Shown here one piece after another: positions 36,313-45,486 of a stretch of 64,000 nt of DNA. The translations under genes were made by a program, and so were the position numbers. The notes beneath the pieces are model-generated. The model made no database searches and had not been told where the DNA came from. It saw only the letters and a list, made by a program, of their open reading frames with translations. The stretch comes from Paenibacillus massiliensis subsp. panacisoli DSM 21345. Lineage in GTDB: Bacteria; Bacillota; Bacilli; Paenibacillales; Paenibacillaceae. The DNA lies in assembly GCF_000426545.1 (NCBI RefSeq), contig NZ_AUFO01000010.1, positions 1 to 64,000 of the forward strand. Direction: 5' to 3'. Positions within the stretch are counted from its first letter, which is position 1. Each line of letters begins with the position of its first letter.

Positions 36313-36480
36313 AGGATGTTGGTCCTTTCTGATGCAGGATCAGTGCGGGTGAAGAGAGGGCAATGCTCCCGCTATTAATTTCGCTATATCATGACTTTCA
36401 TTCATTCGATCATTCATCTCTGTCAGTCCTTGTGATCAGTTGATACTTCTGACAAGTGCCTATATTCTCTTGGCCTGCGC

Positions 36481-38091
36481 TTATACAGTAGCCACAGCAT
36501 CTAGTATCTCATGCTTCGCTTGCTCGCTACCCTTGGCTGTGATCACGTCACGCAGCTTGCCCCAATGCTCACAGAACATAGCGGCATCCATTTCCTTCAG
36601 CTTTGACGAGATGACAGGCATGAACTCCATCTGATCGAGAATTTGGGTCTGTAAATCAATGCCAGGGGCGATCTCTGTTAGTGTCATTTTTCCATCCTGC
36701 AGCTCAAATACCGCACGTTCTGTCACATAGACGACCCGCTGCTTGACCTTAGTGGCGTAGGAGCCGCTGAAGGTAATTTGTTGGACCTTCTTCAGGAATT
36801 TCTTGGCTTTACCCTCTTGCACGATCTGAAGCTTGCCGTCCTCAACAGCAATTTGCAGCCCTCCCGCGGTGAAGGTTCCAGCAAAGACGAGCTTTTTGGC
36901 CGATTGCGAAATGTTGATAAATCCGCCGCAGCCTGCTACACGGGTACCGAACTTGCTGACATTGACGTTCCCGGATTCGTCGGTCTGAGCCAGCCCCAGC
37001 ACGGAGAGATCAATACCGCCGCCGTCGTAAAAGTCAAACTGGGACACATGATCCACGATGGCCTCGGAGTTGTAGGCATGCCCAAAATCCTTGATGCCTG
37101 CTGGGACACCGCCGACCGAGCCTGCCTCGGTTGTTAGAATTAATTGGTCACTGACGCCTTCCTCTGCGGCCACTGTAGCTACACAGACCGGAATGCCGAC
37201 GCCAAGATTAAGCACTGTATTTGGTACCAGCTCGGCAGCCGAGCGACGTGAGATAATTTTACGCTCGTCGAGTGGGATCACTTCCATGGCATCCATCGGT
37301 ACCTTCACATGCCCGGCGAAGGCAGGATTGTATTGCGTATTTTCGGTCTGGAAATGATTTTGCGGTTCGGAGATGATCAGATGATCGATCAGGATACCAG
37401 GCACTCTGACATCCTTTGGATGCAGTGTACCGTTCTTGGCTACGGTCTCTACCTGAGCAATCACGATACCGCCAGAATTGCGCACGGCTTGAGCAATCTG
37501 CAGAACCTCCATATGCAAGCCTTCCTTTTCCAGCGTCAAATTTCCATTTTCGTCAGCCACAGTACCACGGATCAATGCGACCTGAATTGGGAAGCTCTTA
37601 TAGAACAGCCATTCTTCGCCTTCCAGCTCAATCAGCTTGACGATCTCCTCTGTCGTACAGGCTGACATTTTACCGCCTTCTACACGAGGATCGACAAAGG
37701 TCTCCATACCAACCTTGGTGATGACTCCTGGACGCTTGGCCGCAATTTCACGGAATAGCTGTGTAATTACGCCTTGTGGCAGATTGTAGGCTTCACATTT
37801 ATTGTCCTCGATAAGCTTAGCCATAGCGGGGGATGCAATCGCGATGCCACCGATCCAGCGTTTGATCAGACCTTCATGGCCCAGATGACTCATTCCCTTG
37901 GTCCGGCGATCGCCAACCGCACTGGCATGAACGACTGTCAGGTTACGAGGATGACCAGATTCCAAGAATCGTTCTTCAATGGCGATGCCCATTTCCTCAG
38001 CCCAGCAGGAGAGACCGAAGCCGCTTGCGGCTATGGTGGCTCCATCCGGAATTAGTGCTGCTGCTTCACTCGCTGTAATGATTTTGGACAT
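36481..38091 (-). CDS. Acyl-CoA:carboxylate CoA-transferase, Pct/YdiF type
   Basis: 536 residues, with the alpha and beta halves of a class I CoA-transferase fused in one chain as in propionate CoA-transferase (Pct) and YdiF. The N-terminal half has PDGATIAASGFG. The catalytic Glu lies in the ExGxxG motif TTEAGSVGGVPAG (about residue 330). GVGIPVCVATVAAEEG precedes it. The enzyme moves CoA between short-chain acids such as acetate, propionate, lactate or acrylate. It is first in the cluster with the OFA transporter and the fabK-like reductase. Two Fnr/Crp-like sites lie about 240-290 bases upstream. Confidence 0.88.
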   Translation of the reverse strand: MSKIITASEAAALIPDGATIAASGFGLSCWAEEMGIAIEERFLESGHPRNLTVVHASAVGDRRTKGMSHLGHEGLIKRWIGGIAIASPAMAKLIEDNKCEAYNLPQGVITQLFREIAAKRPGVITKVGMETFVDPRVEGGKMSACTTEEIVKLIELEGEEWLFYKSFPIQVALIRGTVADENGNLTLEKEGLHMEVLQIAQAVRNSGGIVIAQVETVAKNGTLHPKDVRVPGILIDHLIISEPQNHFQTENTQYNPAFAGHVKVPMDAMEVIPLDERKIISRRSAAELVPNTVLNLGVGIPVCVATVAAEEGVSDQLILTTEAGSVGGVPAGIKDFGHAYNSEAIVDHVSQFDFYDGGGIDLSVLGLAQTDESGNVNVSKFGTRVAGCGGFINISQSAKKLVFAGTFTAGGLQIAVEDGKLQIVQEGKAKKFLKKVQQITFSGSYATKVKQRVVYVTERAVFELQDGKMTLTEIAPGIDLQTQILDQMEFMPVISSKLKEMDAAMFCEHWGKLRDVITAKGSEQAKHEILDAVATV

Positions 38092-38268
38092 GAGTGTTCA
38101 CTCCCTCGATGAGATAAGATGTTGAGATGAATTGAATGAATAAAATAGAAGTAACCTTGATTAAAAGTTGTATCTAAGTGCTGGCATACTGCTACGTAAT
38201 AGGTAATCTGCTGCATGAGGCAAACTTTCTGGTCTCATGTGCAGGCTCATTGGCGTCATTACGGAATA

Positions 38269-38316
38269 AGTAGACAAATAAGAAAGTAGACTAATAGAAA
38301 AGTAGATTAAGTAAGT
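38269..38316. repeat. 16-bp tandem repeat, 3 copies
   Basis: AGTAGACAAATAAGAA, AGTAGACTAATAGAAA and AGTAGATTAAGTAAGT follow directly. They lie between the CoA-transferase gene and the two Fnr/Crp-like sites. Confidence 0.75.
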
Positions 38317-38328
38317 CTCGCATTATTT

Positions 38329-38377
38329 TGTGAAAACATTCACTTTCACTCCGGAATTACTTGTGATTACTTTCACT
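38329..38377 (-). promoter_or_regulatory. Two Fnr/Crp-like sites upstream of the CoA-transferase cluster
   Basis: TGTGAAAACATTCACT (38329-38344) and TGTGATTACTTTCACT (38362-38377) both fit TGTGA-N6-TCACA with one mismatch. Centres are 33 bp apart. On the minus strand they read AGTGAATGTTTTCACAA and AGTGAAAGTAATCACAA, agreeing at 14 of 17 positions. The right half of the second equals that of the box at 45487. Bacillus Fnr binds TGTGA-N6-TCACA. No clear -10 was found at the expected distance, so regulation is inferred. Confidence 0.55.
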
Positions 38378-38438
38378 TGAATCATAGTGCGTGTTTTTTT
38401 TCTCGTCAACAGGGGCCTAATTGCTCCGGAAAGAGGTG

Positions 38439-38917
38439 AGAAAGTGTAGCAAAATTGCGAATAGAATGAAGGTGAAGAGGTCGAAAAGCACAGAATAGAG
38501 AAGGGGAATTCAGGATGGCAAGGAGGGAAGCATAATGGGGATGTATACTATAGAGCTTCAAAACGAGACTTAGAGGCATCAATGTCTTGGCCTAATAAGG
38601 GGAATTCAGTAGAGCTGAGTGAGAGTCTGGAGAAGCTCATATTTGATTTGCAAAAATGCTACACTTTCTTGGGCTTGTGAGATTCGACGATGGGTGGGGG
38701 CGCCATTAGACCTGGCGGATACGGGCCATATTCAGCTGAGTCAGGATGTATAAGCCGTACACATAACGTTACAGGTAACATGACACAATACATACGTGTA
38801 CTCATAGCTAGATGAGAAGACTGCTTGGACCAATCACCGAGTGCTGCATGTGGCTCGAAAAGGCCAAAAAAAAATTTATGTTATGTGTGACGGGAGTTTT
38901 TTTCGCAATTTTGCTAC
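38439..38917. repeat. Non-coding block bounded by inverted repeats (MITE-like)
   Basis: GTAGCAAAATTGCGAA (38446-38461) and TTCGCAATTTTGCTAC (38902-38917) are perfect 16-bp inverted repeats. A third, inverted partial copy (TGCTACACTTTCT, 38657-38669) matches 38439-38451. Inside, AAGGGGAATTCAG occurs twice (near 38500 and 38597). No credible gene is seen. The rest of the long spacer 38092-39286 holds the regulatory sites and tandem repeats listed separately. A miniature transposable element or a set of protein-binding sites are both possible. Confidence 0.5.
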
Positions 38918-39186
38918 GTTAGACTTTTTCGGGAATGGAATTACTTAACTGCTCGACTCTGGGGCCATTCAGCGATTACAGTCCGTCCCAAGGCTACGAA
39001 CTACGTACCCGGCTTCTCTATAAGCATGATTTAGTCGGCCCTCAAACTATGTCACAAGCTATCTCCCTTGCAGGACACAGTAAGGAAAAGGTACGTTCTA
39101 GGAACTGCAATCACTGACTAATCGTTCTAGCATCTATGACATGGATCTAACATAAAAAAACTACCTTTATGTGTTGTGACTTTGCG

Positions 39187-39274
39187 GCTACTCTATCGCT
39201 ACTCTATCGCTACTCTATCGCTACTCTATCGCTACTCTATCGCTACTCTGCCGCTACTGTACTGCTACTGTAGG
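39187..39274. repeat. 11-bp tandem repeat, 8 copies
   Basis: Five perfect units GCTACTCTATC (39187-39241) are followed by three diverged ones. The array lies 13 bases beyond the stop codon of the flavin reductase-like gene on the minus strand. Confidence 0.85.
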
Positions 39275-39286
39275 AACACCTACATT

Positions 39287-39898
39287 CTAGTTTTTCGCAC
39301 GGTAGCTTGCGCCTTTCTGGTCACCCAGACCAAAATAATGGCGGAAATTGTAGATGAGTGGCTGCCATTTCAAAGGATCAATCTTATGGTCAGCCTGCAG
39401 AATGTGTGGATGGGCGTGCACATGTACTACTTTGACTTCCACAATAGCCATGTACGGCGTATGTTCGGGAACACGGATATGGTGCACCTCAGCCTCCAAT
39501 TGAAGGGGGCACTCCGCTACACGCATGGGTCCAACCTGAGCAGATGTTTGTGGTGTCCATCCTCCGGCGCTGAATTTGTCCTTCCTATATCGAAATCCGA
39601 GCTGCTGCTTGGCTTCGGGTACAGGATTCATTCCCGTATAAGATGCGATCTGTTCGACTTGCTCCCATGAGCCAGCCTCTGGCAAATTAATGACACATTG
39701 CGGCAGGCGCATAATATTCGCGTAGGCTTGTCCCTGGATACCCATACCGAGGACAATGCAGTCACCAAGCGCCCAGGAAGAGGACAAGGGAGACAGATTC
39801 GTAGATCCGTCTTCATTAGAGGTGCTCAGCAAAAGGATTGGCATGCCATAATACAATATGTTGGGCTGGATGCTAACGTGGGAATTCATTTGGCTCAT
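39287..39898 (-). CDS. Flavin reductase-like domain protein
   Basis: 203 residues of the split-barrel flavin reductase fold. The stretch YGMPILLLSTSNEDGSTNL, then PLSSSWALGDCIVLGM, is the FMN-binding start of the family. CVINLPEAGSWEQVEQIA follows, and the C-terminal part carries several His and acidic residues. It binds FMN, probably as an NAD(P)H-flavin reductase, but the substrate is unknown. It is divergent from an ArsR-type regulator across a 73-base spacer holding a palindrome, so it is likely that regulator's target. Confidence 0.8.
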   Translation of the reverse strand: MSQMNSHVSIQPNILYYGMPILLLSTSNEDGSTNLSPLSSSWALGDCIVLGMGIQGQAYANIMRLPQCVINLPEAGSWEQVEQIASYTGMNPVPEAKQQLGFRYRKDKFSAGGWTPQTSAQVGPMRVAECPLQLEAEVHHIRVPEHTPYMAIVEVKVVHVHAHPHILQADHKIDPLKWQPLIYNFRHYFGLGDQKGASYRAKN

Positions 39899-39936
39899 CT
39901 CTCCTTATTAACAGCTATGTATCAAGATTACCTGTA

Positions 39937-39973
39937 TTGTATCGCGCAGATATTTCATATATGATCGAAATAT
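39937..39973 (+). promoter_or_regulatory. arsR-like promoter and operator, predicted leaderless
   Basis: TTGTAT (39937-39942), a 17-base spacer and TATGAT (39960-39965) predict a transcript start at the A of the ATG at 39972. No ribosome binding site is visible. An inverted repeat ATATTTC (39950-39956) / GAAATAT (39967-39973) covers the -10 box and the start codon and may be the repressor's own operator. Confidence 0.5.
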
Positions 39974-40679
39974 GAATGCATATCCGAATATAGCTGTCGT
40001 AGCCTCATTGATTGCTGATCCGAGCAGGGCGATATTTCTGGAGTCCCTATTGGACGGAAGGGCTCTTCCAGCAGGTGAATTAGCTTATATGGCGAGTGTC
40101 TCGCCCCAGACGGCCAGCAGCCATCTTGCCAAGCTGGTAGAGGGAGGCTTGCTTACGGTCGAGCCCCAAGGACGTCATCGCTATTACCGGATAGCGGGAC
40201 CGGAAGTGGCACGACTTGTCGAAACGATGGCTAACTTGGCGCCACCTGTACAGATTCGATCTCTGAGGCAGTCTGAGCAGTTAAGACGACTAAGCGGTGC
40301 TCGTACCTGCTATCGTCATCTGGCGGGGCAACTAGGCATTGCCATCTGCGAAGCGTTGCTTGTAAAAGGAGTTCTGAAGGAGCCAGCAGCAGGGGAGGAG
40401 CGGAATTACGAGATTACAGCGGAGGGCTATACCTGGCTTAAGTCTTTCGGGATTGAATGGACAAATTCTTCCTCATCACGCCGGGCTATAGCACGCCAAT
40501 GTCTCGATTGGAGCGAACGTCGCTACCATGTTGCAGGTGTGCTGGGAGAGAAGCTGCTGAACCGTCTGCTAGACCTAGGGTGGATTCGTACCCGTCCGGA
40601 CAGTCGTGCTGTAGACATCACTTTGGAGGGCAGAGCGGGCCTTCAGGAGTCGTTTGGAATTACATGGGAAGCCAATTAG
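39972..40679 (+). CDS. ArsR-family winged-helix regulator
   Basis: 235 residues, twice the usual ArsR length. The N-terminal winged helix reads AGELAYMASVSPQTASSHL, then AKLVEGGLLTVEPQGRHRYY, a typical ArsR/SmtB domain. The C-terminal half (about 110-235) contains CYRHLAGQLGIAICEALL and GEKLLNRLLDLGWIR, a longer domain found in many Actinobacterial and Bacillus ArsR-like proteins of unknown ligand. No CxC metal site of the classic kind is present near the recognition helix. It is divergent from the flavin reductase-like gene. Confidence 0.85.
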   Translation: MNAYPNIAVVASLIADPSRAIFLESLLDGRALPAGELAYMASVSPQTASSHLAKLVEGGLLTVEPQGRHRYYRIAGPEVARLVETMANLAPPVQIRSLRQSEQLRRLSGARTCYRHLAGQLGIAICEALLVKGVLKEPAAGEERNYEITAEGYTWLKSFGIEWTNSSSSRRAIARQCLDWSERRYHVAGVLGEKLLNRLLDLGWIRTRPDSRAVDITLEGRAGLQESFGITWEAN

Positions 40680-40801
40680 TCGGATCAATAGCGAATCAGG
40701 TCCATCAGAAAATTGAAACAGATAACATTTGAACTCGAATGAAAAAAGTGTGGAATCATGTAGAAATACGATTGAAATGTACCCAAGTAGATTGTTTTGT
40801 C

Positions 40802-40830
40802 TTGACTTTGACAATTTAGTTCATTAAAAT
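40802..40830 (+). promoter_or_regulatory. hisS-aspS promoter
   Basis: TTGACT (40802-40807), a 17-base spacer and TAAAAT (40825-40830) place the transcript start near 40837, just before the T-box leader. Confidence 0.75.
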
Positions 40831-40837
40831 CAAAAAA

Positions 40838-41158
40838 TAATTACAATATGGATTTGATGACGGGACCAAGTAATCCGGCACCCACAAGTACAGAGAGGAG
40901 CTCCTTGGCTGGAAGAGCTCTCTTGATGAACGGACGAATGACTTCCCCGAGAACAAACAGCGAACAAGAGTATGGCAGTATCCTGCTGTGCGATTAGTAG
41001 CTGATTTGCGCTGTGCGGGCGTTACACGTGTTGAGCGATACGGACTGCGGATTTCTGAATCCGAGGTGCGTTATCGGAATGTGGGTGGTACCACGGGTGA
41101 TCGTAAACGACAATCTCTCGTCCCTGTTTGTTACAGACAGGGCGAGGGATTTTTTTGT
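40838..41158 (+). ncRNA. T-box leader of hisS-aspS
   Basis: A tRNA-sensing riboswitch of about 320 nt. Stem I has the AGAGAG element followed by TTGGCTGGAAG. The T-box sequence GTGGGTGGTACCACGG lies at 41081-41096. The terminator hairpin (41115-41148) ends in seven T. Uncharged tRNA pairing with the T-box should favour the antiterminator and switch the operon on. Candidate specifier codons on the 3' side of stem I are GAC (Asp) at 40940-40942, next to the closing helix, or GAC at 40933-40935. No CAC (His) is seen there, so sensing of tRNA-Asp is likely, though not settled. Confidence 0.9.
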
Positions 41159-41211
41159 TGTATATGGCAAGCTGTTCATATTGAATTGCAGAGATAATGG
41201 AGGGAAACGAA

Positions 41212-42456
41212 ATGGCCTTTCAAAAACCGACAGGGACGCAGGATCTGCTGCCCGGTACCGTCGAGAAATGGCAGTACGTAGAGGAGAAAGTGCGGGATAT
41301 TAGCCGCCGCTTCAACTACCGTGAAATTCGTACACCGATCTTCGAGCAGACAGAGTTGTTCGTTCGTGGTGTAGGAGAGACCACCGATGTGGTCGAGAAG
41401 GAAATGTACACCTTCAAGGACAAGGGCGACCGCAGCATGACTCTTCGCCCGGAGGGAACCGCAGGCGTGGTCCGGTCTTTTGTCGAGAATAAGCTGTACG
41501 GCGAACCCGACGTAACCAAGCTGTACTATGTGGGACCTATGTTCCGCTATGAGCGACCTCAGGCGGGTCGGCAGCGCCAGTTCCACCAATTCGGGATTGA
41601 GGCGCTGGGAGCGACTGATCCTGCGATTGATGCTGAAGTGATTGCTATGGGCTACCAGCTCTGTGTGGAGCTGGGCCTGAAGGATGTCCGTGTCGAGGTG
41701 AACTCGGTCGGCAATGCGTCTAGCCGTGCGGCTTATCGCCAACGCCTGCTGGATTTCCTGCTTCCGATGAAGGATACCCTGTGCAAGGATTGTCAATCCC
41801 GCATCGAGCGTAACCCGCTCCGAGTGCTGGACTGCAAGGTGGATCAGGATAAATTCACGGATGCGCCTTCCATACTGGATAGTCTGGATGAGGAATGCAG
41901 CACACATTTTGCCAAGGTTCAATCGTATCTCAATGATATGAATGTGGAGTTTACCTTGAATTCCCGCCTTGTACGAGGACTAGATTACTACACGATGACT
42001 GCCTTCGAATTCAAGGCGCAGGGCATCGGCGCCATTGATACGATCGGCGGGGGGGGACGCTACAACGGGCTTGTCGGAGACCTCGGAGGACCAGATCAGC
42101 CAGGTATCGGCTTCGGCATGGGGCTGGAGCGGATTCAACTGATTCTGGAGCATCAGGGAATTGCAGCAGATACGTCTAAGCCACTCGATGTGTACCTGAT
42201 TCCACTTGGGGAAGCCGCCGAACGCGAGGTCACCAAGCAACTGTTCCTGTTGCGTCAAGCCGGGATTGCTGCCGAGCGCGATTATCTGAATCGTAAAATG
42301 AAGGCTCAGATGAAAGCTGCAGACCGACTGCACACACGTTATACAGCTATTTTGGGTGATGACGAGCTGGAGCGCGGCGAGATTGCCCTGAAAGCAATGG
42401 CTACAGGAGAGCAACGCACCGTTCGTCTGGATGAGCTTAAGGATGCACTGATATAG
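41212..42456 (+). CDS. hisS: Histidyl-tRNA synthetase
   Basis: 414 residues, class II synthetase. Motif 1 lies after FNYREIRTPIFEQTELF, motif 2 around MFRYERPQAGRQRQFHQFG, the His-specific block is LVRGLDYYTMTAFE, and motif 3 is GFGMGLERI. The C-terminal anticodon-binding domain is complete. The ATG at 41212 is chosen because GGAGGGA lies 7 bases upstream; an ATG at 41197 would place that site inside the gene. It is controlled by the T-box leader and is followed by aspS. Confidence 0.97.
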   Translation: MAFQKPTGTQDLLPGTVEKWQYVEEKVRDISRRFNYREIRTPIFEQTELFVRGVGETTDVVEKEMYTFKDKGDRSMTLRPEGTAGVVRSFVENKLYGEPDVTKLYYVGPMFRYERPQAGRQRQFHQFGIEALGATDPAIDAEVIAMGYQLCVELGLKDVRVEVNSVGNASSRAAYRQRLLDFLLPMKDTLCKDCQSRIERNPLRVLDCKVDQDKFTDAPSILDSLDEECSTHFAKVQSYLNDMNVEFTLNSRLVRGLDYYTMTAFEFKAQGIGAIDTIGGGGRYNGLVGDLGGPDQPGIGFGMGLERIQLILEHQGIAADTSKPLDVYLIPLGEAAEREVTKQLFLLRQAGIAAERDYLNRKMKAQMKAADRLHTRYTAILGDDELERGEIALKAMATGEQRTVRLDELKDALI

Positions 42457-42537
42457 GCTGATTATATAAGTTGAACTTAAACATGTAAGCTTACGTTCAA
42501 TTTAAATAGAAAATATACATTTTAAAGGAGAATGATC

Positions 42538-44316
42538 ATGAATAGGAGTCATCAATGCGGCACCCTGACAACAGCGCATATTGGAGAGACAGTAACCCTG
42601 AACGGCTGGGTACAGACCCGTCGTGACCTGGGTGGCGTGTTGTTCATCGATCTCCGCGACCGCAGCGGAATCGTTCAAGTTGTATTTAATCCCGCATTTT
42701 CTGGTGATGCTCTGGGCATTGCTGACCGTGTGCGTAGTGAATACGTCATTGCTGTCAAAGGTACAGTGGTGAAGCGTGACGCAGAGACGATTAACCCGAA
42801 CCTGGCGACAGGGGAGATTGAAGTACAGATTACCGAGATCGAAGTATTGAATGCAGCCAAGACTCCTCCGTTCTTCATCGAAGATGGAGTAGAGGTGGAT
42901 GAGTCCCTGCGTCTCAAATACCGCTATCTGGATCTGCGTCGTCCAGAAATGTATAACACACTCAAGCTGCGTTCCAAGGCTGCGAAGATCTTCCGCGACT
43001 TCCTGGATGGAGAAGACTTCATTGAGGTAGAGACACCAATCCTGACGAAGAGCTCGCCAGAGGGTGCGCGTGACTATCTGGTACCAAGCCGTGTGCATGA
43101 GGGTGAATTCTTCGCTCTGCCACAATCGCCGCAAATCTACAAGCAGCTGCTGATGGTAGGTGGCCTTGAGCGTTACTATCAAATTGCTCGCTGCTTCCGT
43201 GACGAAGACCTTCGTGCAGATCGTCAGCCAGAATTTACTCAAGTCGATATTGAGACATCCTTCCTTCAGCAGGATGACCTCATGGGCATGATGGAACAAT
43301 TGATGGCCAGATTGCTCCGCGAGACGGTCGGTGTAGAATTGGAGCTGCCATTCCAACGCATTACTTATGCTGATGCCATGGGTAAATACGGCTCAGATAA
43401 GCCGGATCTGCGCTTTGGTATGGAGTTGATCGAGATGAACGATATTGTAGCGACTAGCGGTGTGAAGGTGTTCGCTTCGGTCATTGAGAAGGGTGGAGAA
43501 GTGAAGGTCCTGAATGCGAAGGGCTGCGGAACATGGACACGTAAAGAGATTGACGATCTTGGACCATATGCTGCACGCTATGGTGCGAAGGGTCTGGCGT
43601 GGATTCAAGTCAAGGACGGCGAATTCAAGGGGCCAATCGTGAAGTTCTTTACGCCGGAAGAGATCGAAGCTGTCAAAGAGCGCACGGGAGCCGAAGAAGG
43701 CGACTTGCTGCTGTTCTCGGCAGACACGAAGAAGGTCGTAGCGGATGTACTCGGTGCCTTGCGTCTGAAGATTGGGCGCCAACTGGGGCTGATCGATGAC
43801 AGCAAATTCAAGTTCGTGTGGGTGGTAGACTTCCCGCTGCTCGGTTATGATGAGGATCAAAAACGTTATGTAGCGGAGCATCATCCGTTCACTCGTCCAA
43901 AGGATGAGGATCTGGCGCTGTTCGATACTGACCCGGGACAAATTCGTGCCCAAGCCTATGACATCGTCCTGAACGGCTACGAAGTTGGTGGCGGCTCCAT
44001 GCGGATCTATAAGCGTGATGTGCAGGAGAAAATGTTCAACGCAATCGGCCTGTCTCCAGAGGAAGCCAACGATAAATTCGGCTATCTGCTCGATGCCTTC
44101 GATTACGGAACGCCTCCTCACGGTGGTATCGCCTTTGGTTTCGACCGTCTGGTGATGCTGCTTACGGGTCGCACGAATCTGAGAGAGACAATTGCCTTCC
44201 CGAAAACAGCGAGTGCTACCGATCTGCTCATGAACGCACCGTCTGGGGTGGATCAGTCGCAGCTGGAGCAGCTGCATATTCGTCTCGCACCGAAGCCGGC
44301 TGCAAGCAAGGCTTAA
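42538..44316 (+). CDS. aspS: Aspartyl-tRNA synthetase
   Basis: 592 residues, bacterial-type class IIb synthetase. The N-terminal OB-fold anticodon domain begins [19 protein letters not shown]. Catalytic motif 2 is at [20 protein letters not shown]. The GAD insertion domain typical of bacterial AspRS covers about residues 285-415. Motif 3 is [13 protein letters not shown]. The ATG at 42538 is 7 bases from AAAGGAG. It is transcribed with hisS from the T-box promoter. Confidence 0.97.
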   Translation: MNRSHQCGTLTTAHIGETVTLNGWVQTRRDLGGVLFIDLRDRSGIVQVVFNPAFSGDALGIADRVRSEYVIAVKGTVVKRDAETINPNLATGEIEVQITEIEVLNAAKTPPFFIEDGVEVDESLRLKYRYLDLRRPEMYNTLKLRSKAAKIFRDFLDGEDFIEVETPILTKSSPEGARDYLVPSRVHEGEFFALPQSPQIYKQLLMVGGLERYYQIARCFRDEDLRADRQPEFTQVDIETSFLQQDDLMGMMEQLMARLLRETVGVELELPFQRITYADAMGKYGSDKPDLRFGMELIEMNDIVATSGVKVFASVIEKGGEVKVLNAKGCGTWTRKEIDDLGPYAARYGAKGLAWIQVKDGEFKGPIVKFFTPEEIEAVKERTGAEEGDLLLFSADTKKVVADVLGALRLKIGRQLGLIDDSKFKFVWVVDFPLLGYDEDQKRYVAEHHPFTRPKDEDLALFDTDPGQIRAQAYDIVLNGYEVGGGSMRIYKRDVQEKMFNAIGLSPEEANDKFGYLLDAFDYGTPPHGGIAFGFDRLVMLLTGRTNLRETIAFPKTASATDLLMNAPSGVDQSQLEQLHIRLAPKPAASKA

Positions 44317-44350
44317 TATCACAGCATGACAAAGGAGGTCATCGACGGGT

Positions 44351-45088
44351 ATGCTGAATCAGTTCTCCCGTACTGAGCTGGCTATTGGCTCCGAAGGACT
44401 TGAGAAGTTAAAAAATAGCACAGTCGCTGTGCTTGGCATAGGCGGTGTAGGATCGATTGCGGTAGAGGCTCTAGCTCGCAGCGGAGTTGGCCGGATCATC
44501 CTGATCGACAAGGATGTCGTGGATATCACCAACATTAACCGTCAGATCCACGCGCTTACCAGCACGATTGGACAGAAGAAGGCCGATCTGATGGTAGATC
44601 GTGTGAAGCTGATTAATCCTGAATGCGAAGCGATAGCTCTTAACATGTTCTATACAGAAGAGACCTATGAGGAGCTGTTCAAATTCGAGTTGGATTATGT
44701 CATTGATGCTTCCGACACGATCTCTTACAAGATCCATCTGATCAAGCAGTGTCTGGAGCGCAAGGTTCCCATCATTTCAAGCATGGGCGCAGCGAACCGG
44801 ATGGACCCGACCAAGTTCCAGGTAGCGGATATTTCCAAAACTTCGATGGACCCGATGGCTCGTGTCATTCGAACGAAGCTGCGCAAGGAAGGCATCAAGA
44901 AAGGCGTTAAGGTGGTCTTTTCCACGGAGGAGCCGATCAAGCCGCGTGAGGATATCACGAAGAAGATCGTGCCGGAAAATGCTCCAGCAATCCGTAAAGC
45001 CAAACAGCCTCCTGCAAGCAATGCATTCGTACCGCCTGTTGCTGGCTTGATCATGGTCAGTGTCGCGGTGAAGGAACTGCTTGCATAG
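44351..45088 (+). CDS. tcdA: tRNA threonylcarbamoyladenosine dehydratase
   Basis: 245 residues of the E1-like ThiF/MoeB family. It uses ATP to cyclise t6A to ct6A at position 37 of tRNA. The nucleotide loop GIGGVGSIAVEALARSG (about 31-47) and IDKDVVDITNINRQ, with its Arg, are present. A Cys in CLERKVPIISSMGAANRMDP and the C-terminal FVPPVAGLIMVS block match TcdA/YrvM. AAGGAGG lies 12 bases before the ATG. Location after aspS is the Bacillus arrangement. Confidence 0.92.
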   Translation: MLNQFSRTELAIGSEGLEKLKNSTVAVLGIGGVGSIAVEALARSGVGRIILIDKDVVDITNINRQIHALTSTIGQKKADLMVDRVKLINPECEAIALNMFYTEETYEELFKFELDYVIDASDTISYKIHLIKQCLERKVPIISSMGAANRMDPTKFQVADISKTSMDPMARVIRTKLRKEGIKKGVKVVFSTEEPIKPREDITKKIVPENAPAIRKAKQPPASNAFVPPVAGLIMVSVAVKELLA

Positions 45089-45219
45089 AGCTTCCTTATA
45101 ACTTGTAGCTTAAACTAGGGGCCGTTGCCTTCCTTATGGTTAAGCGTGCAAGGCTAGCATGCAAGACTCCATTTGCATACTCAACATTAATGCCCGGTTG
45201 CACCTGTGCACTGGCTGGT

Positions 45220-45259
45220 CCGTAGATAGCATCTTCATTGCTGTCTGCGGGCTTTTTTT
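45220..45259 (+). terminator. hisS-aspS-tcdA terminator
   Basis: CCGTAGATAGCA (45220-45231) pairs with TGCTGTCTGCGG (45239-45250), with two G-U pairs, followed by GC and seven T. The 130 bases between tcdA and this hairpin show no gene. Confidence 0.75.
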
Positions 45260-45269
45260 ATGTAACCAT

Positions 45270-45339
45270 CTAAGGCTCCGTCTCTAAGGTTACATCTCTA
45301 AAGCTCTGTCTCTATAGCTCGATCTCTATAGTTTCATCC
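45270..45339. repeat. 14-bp tandem repeat, 5 copies
   Basis: Units run CTAAGGCTCCGTCT, CTAAGGTTACATCT, CTAAAGCTCTGTCT, CTATAGCTCGATCT and CTATAGTTTCATCC. They start just after the tcdA terminator. The remaining spacer up to 45652 holds only the Fnr-type box. Confidence 0.85.
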
Positions 45340-45486
45340 CTACGTACGTATTCCTTCTCCTTGAACTATGCCCGTCTTCTTTTCCTGTATGCTGTGCAAG
45401 AGCTTTGTTATGTCTAACCTCCGCATGTCCAAGCCTTATATTCTTGTGAAACCGACAGTTTAGTGCAAATTGTGATTTCTAAAAAC

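Noticed and set aside
38092..38400. Sigma-54 promoter (-24/-12) for the CoA-transferase cluster
   Set aside because: TGGCA-N-TTGC with correct spacing was not found on the minus strand; one TGGCAT on the plus strand has wrong spacing.
38935..39117. 60-codon frame in the long spacer before the flavin reductase gene
   Set aside because: No ribosome site, no protein-like pattern and no neighbour suggesting a role.
39187..39274. Possible CRISPR array
   Set aside because: The 11-bp units are direct and contiguous, with no spacers and no cas genes nearby.
45089..45259. 6S RNA after tcdA, as near aspS in B. subtilis
   Set aside because: No convincing promoter or long closing stem with a central bubble could be drawn; only the terminator hairpin is clear.
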